Below are positions 18,240 to 26,353 of a stretch of DNA of 64,000 bases, piece by piece; the first letter of the stretch is position 1, and the number at the start of each line of letters is the position of its first letter. The notes below the pieces were generated by a model. The model saw only the letters and a list, made by a program, of their open reading frames with translations. It was not told the DNA's origin and searched no databases. Source of the DNA: CAWGGS01 sp963822095 (GTDB lineage Bacteria > Desulfobacterota > Desulfobulbia > Desulfobulbales > Desulfocapsaceae); assembly GCA_963822095.1 (NCBI GenBank), contig CAWGGS010000052.1, positions 61,088 to 125,087 on the forward strand, written 5' to 3'. Made by a program: the position numbers and the translations under genes.

Positions 18240-20161
18240 TCTCTCCTTGGTTCGTTGCTATTTTTTCCGGAGTCGGGGGCAAAGTTCAATTTTCCTTCTT
18301 CGTTTTTCAGACTATCGAGGAGTTGCAGGGCGTCTTCTCTTGTCATCTTTCCCTCTTCCCTCCGTTTTTGATCTAAGGCCGCTGCCTGAGCCTGTTGATC
18401 TCTTTTATTTTTTACCTTTTCGCTTTGGGTAGTGTGTTGATGTTGCGGGTTTTTTTGTTTTTCATCCGAAGTCGATGATTGGGTTTTTCCCCCTTTGTCT
18501 TTCTTGTTTTGATCCGGTGAAGGCTTTGGTTGCTGGTGAGACTCTGGCTTTTTTTGTTTTTCGTTTTGTTTTCCCTGGGTTTGCTCTTTTGGGGGTTGGT
18601 TTTTATTTTGCTTCTTTTGGTTTTTGTTCCCGTCCGTGTTCTTTTGCTGTTTATTCTCCTGTTTTTTCAGTTCTTTAATCTTTTTCTCAACAATCTTCCT
18701 GTTATAGATTGCATCCTTGTCGTTTTTTTTCAATTCCAGGCTCGAACTGTACGACTCCACAGCCTGTTCCCATGTTTTCAGGGTCTTTTCGCTGTCGGAC
18801 TTCAGGGTCTCTTCACCTTTCCGGTAGAGGGCATTGCCCCTGTTATAATAGGCCTGTTGTTGTAAATTCAGGTCCTTGGTCTTCAATGCCTCGGAAAAGG
18901 CGGTGACAGCCTCAGCGTACTTCTTGTTCTTATAGGATGTCGTCCCGAGGTTGTAGTTGAGTTTCGGGCTTTCGGGATGTTTTTTCAGCAACTGCTCGTA
19001 GATCTTTGCAGCTTTGGCAAAATTACCTGATTTGTAGGCCTGCTCTCCATCTGATGCCCGGACGGCTGGGGGATGGACGAGTAAGCCGAGGGAGAGGATG
19101 AGAAGAAGTCCCCCGATTTTACCTTTGGTATGCCTTGAGAATTTTTTGAGCGACAGGGCAAAGGTTTTGGCTTTCCGGGTCCCAATCATAAATTCCAGGG
19201 CGAAAAGGACTATGGCTGCGGCCAGAGCCCATTGAAAGCGCTCCAGAGGGACCTTGTGCCGTCGCTGGCTGAGTTCTTCTTTGGGGACCAATGACAGTTT
19301 CTGTTCATAGATTGTCTGAAGCCCCTGCCCCTTATTGCCAAGGGGTACATAGATTCCGTTTGCCATTTTGGCGATCTTGTTGAGTGTCGTTTCATCCAGA
19401 TGGGAAACGACGAAGTTTCCCGATGAATCCTTGACAAATCTGGTTTTCCCTCCTGAGGAAATGGGAATGATTTCCCCCTCTCTGGTTCCAACACCGACTG
19501 TAAAAATCCGCATCCCTTTTCCGGCAGCCTCTTTTGCCGCAGCCAGGACGTTTCCCTGGAGATTTTCTCCGTCCGTGATCAGGATCAGGAGTTTATAGTT
19601 GGCCTCATTGTTGAGCACGGTTTCCGCTTTGCGTATTGCCGCGGCTATGTCGGTCCCACCTTTCGGTATAATGGAGGTGTCTACGGCCTTGAGGGAGTTG
19701 TCAAAGGCGCTGTAATCTCCGGTCAAAGGGCACATCAGGTAGGCGGTTCCGGCAAAGGGCAAAAGTCCCACCCGGTCTCCGTCAAGCTGGTCGACAAAGT
19801 CCATGATCGCATATTTGGCCCGCTCCAGACGATCCGGCTTGATATCCCTTGCCAACATGCTTTTAGAGGTGTCGATGGCAAAGAGGATATCAATTCCTTT
19901 GCGCTTTACATCTTCCCATTTAAATCCGTATTGGGGCCTGGCCAGGGCCACAAAACAACTTAAGACTGCAAGCAGCAGCAGAATCTTTTTGGTAAGTTGC
20001 CTTTTGGCTGAGACATTGCCGGTCAGTTTTTCAACCAGATGAGCTGCGGCGAATTTTTCCAGCGTGGCCCGACGCCCTGATTGCAGCCTGTGGAGAAGAA
20101 ACAGGATGCCGACACAGATAACAAGGCCTATTGGGATCCAGATTGGTTGTGCAAAAGTCAT
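18233..20161 (-). CDS. BatB-BatC fusion: VWA domain plus TPR protein
   Basis: The N-terminal half is BatB-like: two membrane helices (about 8-25 and 60-75), a von Willebrand A domain with MIDAS residues DTSKS (Asp97, Ser99, Ser101) and a third helix near 310-325. After a fourth helix (about 345-365) come TPR repeats (about 375-500: YKSGNFAKAAKIYEQLL, KNKKYAEAVTAFSEAL), i.e. BatC, and then a Lys/Gln/Asn-rich low-complexity stretch (about 505-620). BatB and BatC are often separate genes; here they are one frame. The VWA domain binds divalent metal and protein partners at the periplasmic face. Spaced 13 bp from batA. Confidence 0.88.
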   Translation of the reverse strand: MTFAQPIWIPIGLVICVGILFLLHRLQSGRRATLEKFAAAHLVEKLTGNVSAKRQLTKKILLLLAVLSCFVALARPQYGFKWEDVKRKGIDILFAIDTSKSMLARDIKPDRLERAKYAIMDFVDQLDGDRVGLLPFAGTAYLMCPLTGDYSAFDNSLKAVDTSIIPKGGTDIAAAIRKAETVLNNEANYKLLILITDGENLQGNVLAAAKEAAGKGMRIFTVGVGTREGEIIPISSGGKTRFVKDSSGNFVVSHLDETTLNKIAKMANGIYVPLGNKGQGLQTIYEQKLSLVPKEELSQRRHKVPLERFQWALAAAIVLFALEFMIGTRKAKTFALSLKKFSRHTKGKIGGLLLILSLGLLVHPPAVRASDGEQAYKSGNFAKAAKIYEQLLKKHPESPKLNYNLGTTSYKNKKYAEAVTAFSEALKTKDLNLQQQAYYNRGNALYRKGEETLKSDSEKTLKTWEQAVESYSSSLELKKNDKDAIYNRKIVEKKIKELKKQENKQQKNTDGNKNQKKQNKNQPPKEQTQGKQNEKQKKPESHQQPKPSPDQNKKDKGGKTQSSTSDEKQKNPQHQHTTQSEKVKNKRDQQAQAAALDQKRREEGKMTREDALQLLDSLKNEEGKLNFAPDSGKNSNEPRRDW

Positions 20162-20174
20162 GAATCGTCCTCAC

Positions 20175-21161
20175 CTAAGGCAGGCGTTTGTTTTCCCATA
20201 TCAGTTCAAGGCCGAAAAGCAGAAGGGCGGCCAGGACCGGGATTGGAAAAAGCTCTCTATAGTGCTCGAAATTTTTAATGGTTCTGGTGGTTGTTTCCAT
20301 TTTGTTGATCTCGTTATAGATCTCCTCTAATGATTTGGTGTCCGTGGCCCTGAAATAACGGGCGCCGGTTATTTGGGCGACCTTGGTCAGGGTTTCTTCG
20401 TCAATGTCGACTTTGGCCTGGATCAGTCTCTTACGGCCGAAAGTGTCGACAATCGGCATCGGTGCCTCACCACGAGTACCGGCTCCGATGGTATATACCT
20501 TGATATTCAGGGCCTCTGCCGCTTCGGCCGCAGTCAGAGGTTGAACCTTACCGGCGTTGTTCATCCCGTCCGTAAGAAGGATCATGATGCGTGATTTGGC
20601 CTTTTCATTGCGCAGTCTGTTAACTCCCGCCCCGATTGCAGAACCAATGGCAGTACCGTCTTCCACCATGCCGATAGACAGTGAATCCAGACGGTTACGG
20701 AGCCAATCATGGTCAAGTGTCAAGGGGCTTACCAAATATGGTCTTCCTGCAAAGGCAATCAGGCCGATTCTGTCGTTGGGCCGGGCATCAATGAACTGAT
20801 CGACCACCGATTTGACCACATCCAGACGATCGACGGGATTTCCATGCAGTGTAAAATCCATGGCCTGCATGGACCCCGAAACATCGACGGCCAGCATGAT
20901 ATCGATTCCGCTGGCATTTATCTCGGTGGTTGTATTGCCCTGTTGCGGTCGGGCCAGGCCTACTATGAGCAGTCCGATGGCCAGAAGTCTGATGGCCGAC
21001 AGGATCCGTCCGGGCCGGGTTCTCCGTCCTCGGGCCAGGGTCGAAGCGATGGCCGTTGTTGAAAAGACAAGCGCGGGACCCGGGCCTCTCCTTCCTTTAA
21101 TTACGGCGAGAAGGGGAAGCAGCATCAGCAGCCAGAGGAGTTCGGGATGGACAAAGCGCAT
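20175..21161 (-). CDS. batA: BatA, VWA domain membrane protein
   Basis: A 328-residue protein with two N-terminal membrane helices (about 6-20 and 55-72), a VWA domain with intact MIDAS (DVSGS, Asp93-Ser97; later LTDGMNN) and a C-terminal helix (about 308-322). This is the BatA arrangement. It follows the DUF4381 gene by 4 bp and precedes batB-C. Metal-dependent protein contacts through MIDAS are expected from family knowledge. Confidence 0.88.
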   Translation of the reverse strand: MRFVHPELLWLLMLLPLLAVIKGRRGPGPALVFSTTAIASTLARGRRTRPGRILSAIRLLAIGLLIVGLARPQQGNTTTEINASGIDIMLAVDVSGSMQAMDFTLHGNPVDRLDVVKSVVDQFIDARPNDRIGLIAFAGRPYLVSPLTLDHDWLRNRLDSLSIGMVEDGTAIGSAIGAGVNRLRNEKAKSRIMILLTDGMNNAGKVQPLTAAEAAEALNIKVYTIGAGTRGEAPMPIVDTFGRKRLIQAKVDIDEETLTKVAQITGARYFRATDTKSLEEIYNEINKMETTTRTIKNFEHYRELFPIPVLAALLLFGLELIWENKRLP

Positions 21162-21165
21162 GATG

Positions 21166-21843
21166 TTATCCTTTTGGGGGCCGTGGAGGGGGATTGACGG
21201 GTGTTGACTCCAGGTCTTGTCTGGTTCTCTCTATAAAGGTCCGGGCCGCTTTGTCCATCTGAATCATATCGTCATTGTCGGGGATACCATGGGCGAATTT
21301 GGCAATATCGCACTGCTCCAGGCAGGTCTGAAGATCCTGGGCGTGGTTTTTTATATCCACCTCGGCAATAGTCGTTCCTTCTTTAAGGTGGGAGAAAAAT
21401 TCAATGGTTGTCTGTCTGGTGGAACGGATATGAAAACGGACTTCGATATATTGCCGCAGAATGTTAGAGATGCGCTGGGCATATATAAGAGACTGGTCGG
21501 GAGTCATCAGCGCCTTGGCCTGATCCAGTTCCCTGAGGGCCACCACATCCGGCGAAAGGGCGATGGTCTGCGGCTTGCGCTTTCTTCTAAGATAGAAAAA
21601 GAGCAGAACGGCAAGAATGGCTATTATCCCGACAGCTGCTGGGAGAATAAAACGTTTTGCATCCGGCAGCGGTACAGGCCCTTTAATATCCCTAATGTCA
21701 CTGCCCTGGGGTGTGATTCGGGTTTGGGTCGGGCTCTGCAAAAGCTTGAGGGGAGGCTGGGGCGGCACAGTGTTGCTAAACGCCCAGGTTCCGGGAACCA
21801 GCAGGAGTGACAAAACCAGGAAAAGGCGGAAAGAGAAGTTCAT
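21166..21843 (-). CDS. DUF4381 family protein of the Bat operon
   Basis: 225 residues: signal peptide or anchor (1-22), a proline-rich linker, one membrane helix near 68-85, and a cytoplasmic helical domain (about 95-215). This fits DUF4381, typically found between the DUF58 and batA genes of MoxR-linked operons. The start overlaps the DUF58 stop by 4 bp. No function is known beyond this association. Confidence 0.78.
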   Translation of the reverse strand: MNFSFRLFLVLSLLLVPGTWAFSNTVPPQPPLKLLQSPTQTRITPQGSDIRDIKGPVPLPDAKRFILPAAVGIIAILAVLLFFYLRRKRKPQTIALSPDVVALRELDQAKALMTPDQSLIYAQRISNILRQYIEVRFHIRSTRQTTIEFFSHLKEGTTIAEVDIKNHAQDLQTCLEQCDIAKFAHGIPDNDDMIQMDKAARTFIERTRQDLESTPVNPPPRPPKG

Positions 21844-22754
21844 CGTCTCAGCCTCCTCTTTCTTGTTCCGAAAAAGCCGAGCAGCGATGGGATATAGGGT
21901 CGATCGGTGGAAAGCTCCAAAAGATCGATGCCCGTACTTCGTATGGTCTTCAATACGGTTTTATGACGTTCTCCCGCAAGCTGAGCATAGCCTCTGCGAA
22001 TAGCCGGATCGGAGGTGTTCAGGTCCACCTGTTCCCCGCTTTCGGCGTCTTCGATGGTCAGCCAGCCGACATCAGGAATTTCGTGCTCACGGGGGTCGGA
22101 GACTATCATGGCGATCAGGTCGTGTCTCCGGTTGCCGGTGCGCAGTTTTGGCTGCAATTCCTCCAGCGCCTTGTCGAAGTCATCCGGCAGGCAAAAATCG
22201 GAAAGCAGGAAAACGACCGATTTCCGTTTACAGACCCGTCCGACGAAGTCGAGAGGAACCTTGAGATCGGTCCTGCTGCCCTGGGGTTCATAAAAAAGGA
22301 TCTCCCGGATAACCCTCAAGATATGGGAACGGCCCTTTTGAGGCGGGATATACAGTTCGACGAAGTCGGTGAACAGGACAAGCCCGACCTTGTCGTTGTT
22401 GCGTACCGCGGAAAAGGCCAACACCGAGCCCAATTCGGCCATCATCTCCCTTTTGGATGAAGTCTTCGAACCGAAATCTCCCGAGGCGCTGATATCTATG
22501 AGCAGCATGATGGTCAATTCCCGCTCCTCGGTGAACTTTTTTACATGGGCTACGCCCGTCCTGGCCGTGACGTTCCAGTCTATGGTGCGAATTTCATCGC
22601 CTGGGACATATTCCCGGACCTCATCGAAATTCATACCGCTTCCCTTGAAAACCGAGTGGTAGTTACCGGCCAGGCTGTCGTTGACCAGCCGGTTGGTGCG
22701 GACCTCGACCTGGCGAACCTTTTTGAGGATATCCTTGGTGATTCGATTTTCCAT
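21840..22754 (-). CDS. DUF58 domain protein
   Basis: A 304-residue soluble protein with the DUF58 signature: the segment GMNFDEVREYVPGDEIRTID and the following WNVTAR near residues 40-65, then a VWA-like fold (LIDISASGDFG). DUF58 proteins are encoded next to MoxR ATPases and act with them. The ATG at 22754 was chosen because it lies 7 bp after the moxR stop and starts the conserved region (MENRIT); a longer in-frame version would overlap moxR by about 100 bp. Confidence 0.88.
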   Translation of the reverse strand: MENRITKDILKKVRQVEVRTNRLVNDSLAGNYHSVFKGSGMNFDEVREYVPGDEIRTIDWNVTARTGVAHVKKFTEERELTIMLLIDISASGDFGSKTSSKREMMAELGSVLAFSAVRNNDKVGLVLFTDFVELYIPPQKGRSHILRVIREILFYEPQGSRTDLKVPLDFVGRVCKRKSVVFLLSDFCLPDDFDKALEELQPKLRTGNRRHDLIAMIVSDPREHEIPDVGWLTIEDAESGEQVDLNTSDPAIRRGYAQLAGERHKTVLKTIRSTGIDLLELSTDRPYIPSLLGFFGTRKRRLRR

Positions 22755-22761
22755 AACGTTC

Positions 22762-23838
22762 TTACGGCACCGGTACCGTGTCGAGGATCTTACGGATGAT
22801 ATCTTCACTTGAGACGGCCTCGGCTTCCGCCTCATAGCTGATTCGCAGGCGATGCCGCATGACATCGAGGGCTGCAGCCTTGACGTCGTCCGGCGTTACA
22901 TACCCGCGTCCTGCGAGATAGGCCAGTGTTCTGGAGACCGCCTTGAGATTGATGGTGGCCCTGGGGGAGGCCCCGGTCTCGATATATTCCTGCAGGTCAA
23001 GCTGGTAGGCTTTTGGGTCGCGGGTTGCATAAACCAGGGAGACGATATAATCCTTTATTTTATCGTCCATATAGATGGAGTCGACAACCTTGCGGGCCGC
23101 TAAAATATCGTCAGGACTCACCACCGGATGCACTTGGATCTGGGTGTCGGTATGATCCATCATGTCCAGTATCTGCCGTTCTTCGGCAATGCTCGGGTGT
23201 TTTACCACCACCTTCAGCATGAACCGATCAACCTGGGCTTCCGGTAAAGGATAGGTCCCTTCCTGTTCGATGGGATTCTGGGTTGCCAGAACCAAAAATA
23301 GTTTCGGAAGTTCGAAGCTCTGCTTGCCGATGGTGACCTGTTTTTCCTGCATGGCTTCGAGCAGAGCCGACTGGACCTTTGCAGGGGCGCGGTTAATCTC
23401 GTCGGCCAGGATCATCGAGGAAAAAATCGGTCCTTTTTTGATGATGAACGAAGTGTCCTGAGGATTATATATCTCGGTGCCGATAATGTCGGCAGGAAGC
23501 ATGTCGGGAGTGAATTGGATACGCTTGAAATCCGTTCGTATTGCCGTGGCCAGTGTCTTTACCGCCAGGGTCTTGGCAAGACCCGGTAGACCTTCGAGGA
23601 GGATATGGCCTCCGGTGAGCAGGCCGACCAAAAGACTATCGATCAGGTGTTGTTGGCCGATGATGACTTTAGCCATTTGCTGGCGGAGCAGACCGAGCCA
23701 GGCGGAACTCTGTTTCACCGATTCATTGATGGCCTGAATTGAGGTGAAAACATCGCTGTTTTGCTGCGAACCATCACTCTGAAGGGGAAGTGTTGGCGGT
23801 CCTGCAGGGCCTTTTTGTTCATCTGATGAATTGAACAT
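22762..23838 (-). CDS. MoxR family AAA+ ATPase
   Basis: First gene of the Bat operon. Walker A GLPGLAKT (about residues 83-90), Walker B ILADEINRAP (about 143-152) and the C-terminal lid with GASPRATINL are all intact, so it should hydrolyse ATP. MoxR ATPases act as chaperones that mature or activate VWA-domain partners such as BatA and BatB. AAGGAG lies 8 bp before the ATG. The 30-residue Gln/Pro/Ser-rich N-terminus is unusual in length but unremarkable. The gene is divergent from a CDF transporter across a 216-bp gap. Confidence 0.92.
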   Translation of the reverse strand: MFNSSDEQKGPAGPPTLPLQSDGSQQNSDVFTSIQAINESVKQSSAWLGLLRQQMAKVIIGQQHLIDSLLVGLLTGGHILLEGLPGLAKTLAVKTLATAIRTDFKRIQFTPDMLPADIIGTEIYNPQDTSFIIKKGPIFSSMILADEINRAPAKVQSALLEAMQEKQVTIGKQSFELPKLFLVLATQNPIEQEGTYPLPEAQVDRFMLKVVVKHPSIAEERQILDMMDHTDTQIQVHPVVSPDDILAARKVVDSIYMDDKIKDYIVSLVYATRDPKAYQLDLQEYIETGASPRATINLKAVSRTLAYLAGRGYVTPDDVKAAALDVMRHRLRISYEAEAEAVSSEDIIRKILDTVPVP

Positions 23839-23983
23839 GGGAACTCCTTTTGCTGGATTATCAAAAGCGTTTCTGCATTTAAAATATGATTACAACGAAA
23901 TTTTTCATGAATATTTTTTGAAACTTAAGGAATTACGATATTAATGATTTTGAATATAATCTATGAACATTGCTGAAACCTTA

Positions 23984-24013
23984 CAACAACATTACAATGC
24001 TGTAATGTTGTTG
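23984..24013. promoter_or_regulatory. Perfect 13-bp inverted repeat upstream of the CDF transporter
   Basis: CAACAACATTACA, a 4-nt spacer, then TGTAATGTTGTTG. It ends 41 bp before the CDF start codon and lies 146 bp from the divergent moxR start. No T-run follows, so it is not a terminator. It is either an operator, for which a metal-responsive regulator would fit a CDF gene, or a leader hairpin. Confidence 0.55.
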
Positions 24014-24054
24014 ACCTGTGTCTGCTTGTATCTTGCAAATTTCCGGGGGCTTCT

Positions 24055-24966
24055 ATGTCCGAACATTCTACGAATTCGCTTACCTCCATCCTGTTTGCCC
24101 TCGCAGCCAATATGGCGATCTGTCTTGCCAAGTTTGGGGCGGCCCTGTTTACCGGCTCAGGAGCAATGCTGGCCGAAGGTGTCCATTCCCTTGCCGACAG
24201 CGGCAACCAGCTTCTACTGCTCCTGGGGCTCAGACAGGCCAAGAAACCGCCCACCCCGGAATACCCCTTGGGGTTCGGTAAGAGCATCTATTTCTGGTCC
24301 TTTATCGTCGCTTTGATGATGTTTTCCATGGGAGGTGTCTTTTCTGTCTATGAGGGGATTCATAAACTTCAACACCCCGAACCCCTGAAGACTCCGCTTA
24401 TTGCCCTAGGTGTATTGTTTTTTTCAATTATTGCTGAGGGCATTTCCTTAAGGGCCTGTCTCGGGGAGGTTCGGAAGGTACGAGGAAAGAGAAGCTTTTG
24501 GCAATGGTTTCACCAGAGCAGGGAAAGCGACCTTCTGGTGGTGTTCGGAGAGGATGTGGCGGCTTTGATAGGCCTGGTGTTTGCCTTTACGGCAATCTGT
24601 ACAACACTTGTTACCGGAAATCCTTCCTACGATGCCATTGGCTCAATTGCCATCGGGGCCTTATTGATCCTGGTTGCATTTCTGGTGGGCATTGAGGTTA
24701 AAAGCCTGCTTATTGGCCAGGGAGTCGATCCTGCTGTCCATGAAGAGATGGTTGCCTTCCTCAATTCCCAGCCGGAAATTTGTGGGATCTTCAACCTGAT
24801 AACCTTTCAGCTCGGCAAAGATGTCATGGTTGCTGTCAAGGCGCGGATGGCAGACTTTTCCACCCCGTCCGAGATGGTGAGAGCGATAAATGCCTGCGAG
24901 ATACGGCTTAAGGAGCAGTTTCCTCAGATCCTCTGGTCGTTCTTTGAGCCGGACGAGGAGGATTAA
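24055..24966 (+). CDS. Cation diffusion facilitator (CDF) family metal exporter
   Basis: A 303-residue inner-membrane protein with six predicted helices in the first 210 residues and a cytoplasmic ferredoxin-like C-terminal domain (about 215-300). The HSLADSGNQ motif in TM2 carries the HxxxD metal site, matched by the acidic pair in TM5 (GEDVAALIG). CDF proteins exchange Zn2+, Fe2+, Mn2+ or Co2+ for protons to export the metal; the ion is not predictable here. GGGGGC lies just before the start. Its stop is 22 bp from the end of the convergent regulator gene. Confidence 0.88.
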   Translation: MSEHSTNSLTSILFALAANMAICLAKFGAALFTGSGAMLAEGVHSLADSGNQLLLLLGLRQAKKPPTPEYPLGFGKSIYFWSFIVALMMFSMGGVFSVYEGIHKLQHPEPLKTPLIALGVLFFSIIAEGISLRACLGEVRKVRGKRSFWQWFHQSRESDLLVVFGEDVAALIGLVFAFTAICTTLVTGNPSYDAIGSIAIGALLILVAFLVGIEVKSLLIGQGVDPAVHEEMVAFLNSQPEICGIFNLITFQLGKDVMVAVKARMADFSTPSEMVRAINACEIRLKEQFPQILWSFFEPDEED

Positions 24967-24988
24967 TGGTTCCGAGACAATTTTCGTC

Positions 24989-26353
24989 TTACATCTTCTC
25001 CAGCCGGTACCTCAATGTGGCCCGGGTAAGCCCTAATTTTCTGGCAGCCTTGGAGACGTTTTGGTTGGTGATTTCCATGGCCTTTCTGATACAACGGTGT
25101 TCAAGCTCTTCGAGATTAATGCCGCCTCCTCCGATAGCCTTGGCCAGGCTCTGATCGATATTGAGAGGTTCGGGGGGACGATCCTCTATTTCAGTCAAAA
25201 TGACATGCCGACAGGTGATCTGATCGCCTCCGGATAAAATCATCGCTCTTTCCAAAACATTTCGAAGCTCCCGGATATTTCCTTTCCAGGGGTTGTTAAT
25301 GATTTTTTTAATGGATTTTTCGGTCAGCACCGGAGGCTTACGGCCGAAAGCAGCACTGAACTCTTTCAAAAAGTAGGCAACGAGCAGGGGAATATCATCC
25401 TTTCGCTCCCGAAGAGGAGGGATTCGGATGGGAAAAATGTTGATGCGGTAATAGAGATCCTCACGGAATTTCCGTTCTTTGACGAGTTTCCTGAGATCCT
25501 TGTTGGTCGCGGCTATGATACGAACATCTGCCTTAATGGTCTTATCGCCGCCCAGTCTCTCGAACTGGCGTAATTCCAGGACTCGTAGTAATTTGGCCTG
25601 CACGTCGAGCTCCATATCACCTATTTCATCGAGGAAAATCGTTCCTCCACCGGCCAGCTCGAACTTCCCTTTTTTCCGTTGATGGGCTCCTGTGAAGGCC
25701 CCGCGTTCATACCCGAACAATTCGGCCTCCAAAAGTGCGGAGGGAATGGCGGCACAGTTGACCGGAAGAAATGGGCCGTTTGATCGGGGACTGTTTATAT
25801 GGGTTGCCCGGCTTAAAAGTTCCTTGCCGGTCCCGGATTCACCGGTTATAAGGACCGTGGTGTCGGTATGGGAAACTTCGCCTGCAAGTCGCAGGATTTC
25901 GCATATTTGCGGTGAGTTGCCTATGATATTGTTGAAGGTATATCGACCCTCGATCTCCTGGCGCAGATACTTCACCTCGGAGGTGAGGCGGCTGATCTGC
26001 AGGGCCTTCTGCACACAGGCACGCAACCGTTCTTCTTTGAAGGGTTTTGTCACATAGTCGAAGGCTCCAAGACGGATGGCTTCGACCGCATTGTCTATGG
26101 AACCGAAGGCGGTGATAATGATTATCGGGATTTCGGGCCTTTTGTCTTTGATATATTGAAGTACTTCCATACCGGTTCTTTTGGGCAGTTTCAAATCGGT
26201 AATGACCAGTTGAATGCTCTCACGCTCGAATATATCCAGTGCTTGCTGGCCATCGGCGGCCTCAAAGAGGTGTATATCCAGATCGCTCAGCATCATTCCG
26301 ATGACCTCACGCATCCTGCTTTCATCTTCTACTATGAGGATATTAAACAACAA
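24989..26353 (-). CDS. NtrC-family sigma-54-dependent response regulator
   Basis: 454 residues with the full NtrC layout: receiver domain (about 1-120, phospho-acceptor Asp53 in ITDLKLP), AAA+ domain (about 145-370) with Walker A GESGTGKE, the sigma-54 contact loop GAFTGA and Walker B FLDEIGDM, and a Fis-type helix-turn-helix at the end (SKAARKLGLTRATLRYRL). It activates transcription from sigma-54 promoters after phosphorylation. Its start lies within the end of the kinase gene (11-bp overlap), so the two form one system. Targets are unknown. Confidence 0.93.
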   Translation of the reverse strand: MLFNILIVEDESRMREVIGMMLSDLDIHLFEAADGQQALDIFERESIQLVITDLKLPKRTGMEVLQYIKDKRPEIPIIIITAFGSIDNAVEAIRLGAFDYVTKPFKEERLRACVQKALQISRLTSEVKYLRQEIEGRYTFNNIIGNSPQICEILRLAGEVSHTDTTVLITGESGTGKELLSRATHINSPRSNGPFLPVNCAAIPSALLEAELFGYERGAFTGAHQRKKGKFELAGGGTIFLDEIGDMELDVQAKLLRVLELRQFERLGGDKTIKADVRIIAATNKDLRKLVKERKFREDLYYRINIFPIRIPPLRERKDDIPLLVAYFLKEFSAAFGRKPPVLTEKSIKKIINNPWKGNIRELRNVLERAMILSGGDQITCRHVILTEIEDRPPEPLNIDQSLAKAIGGGGINLEELEHRCIRKAMEITNQNVSKAARKLGLTRATLRYRLEKM

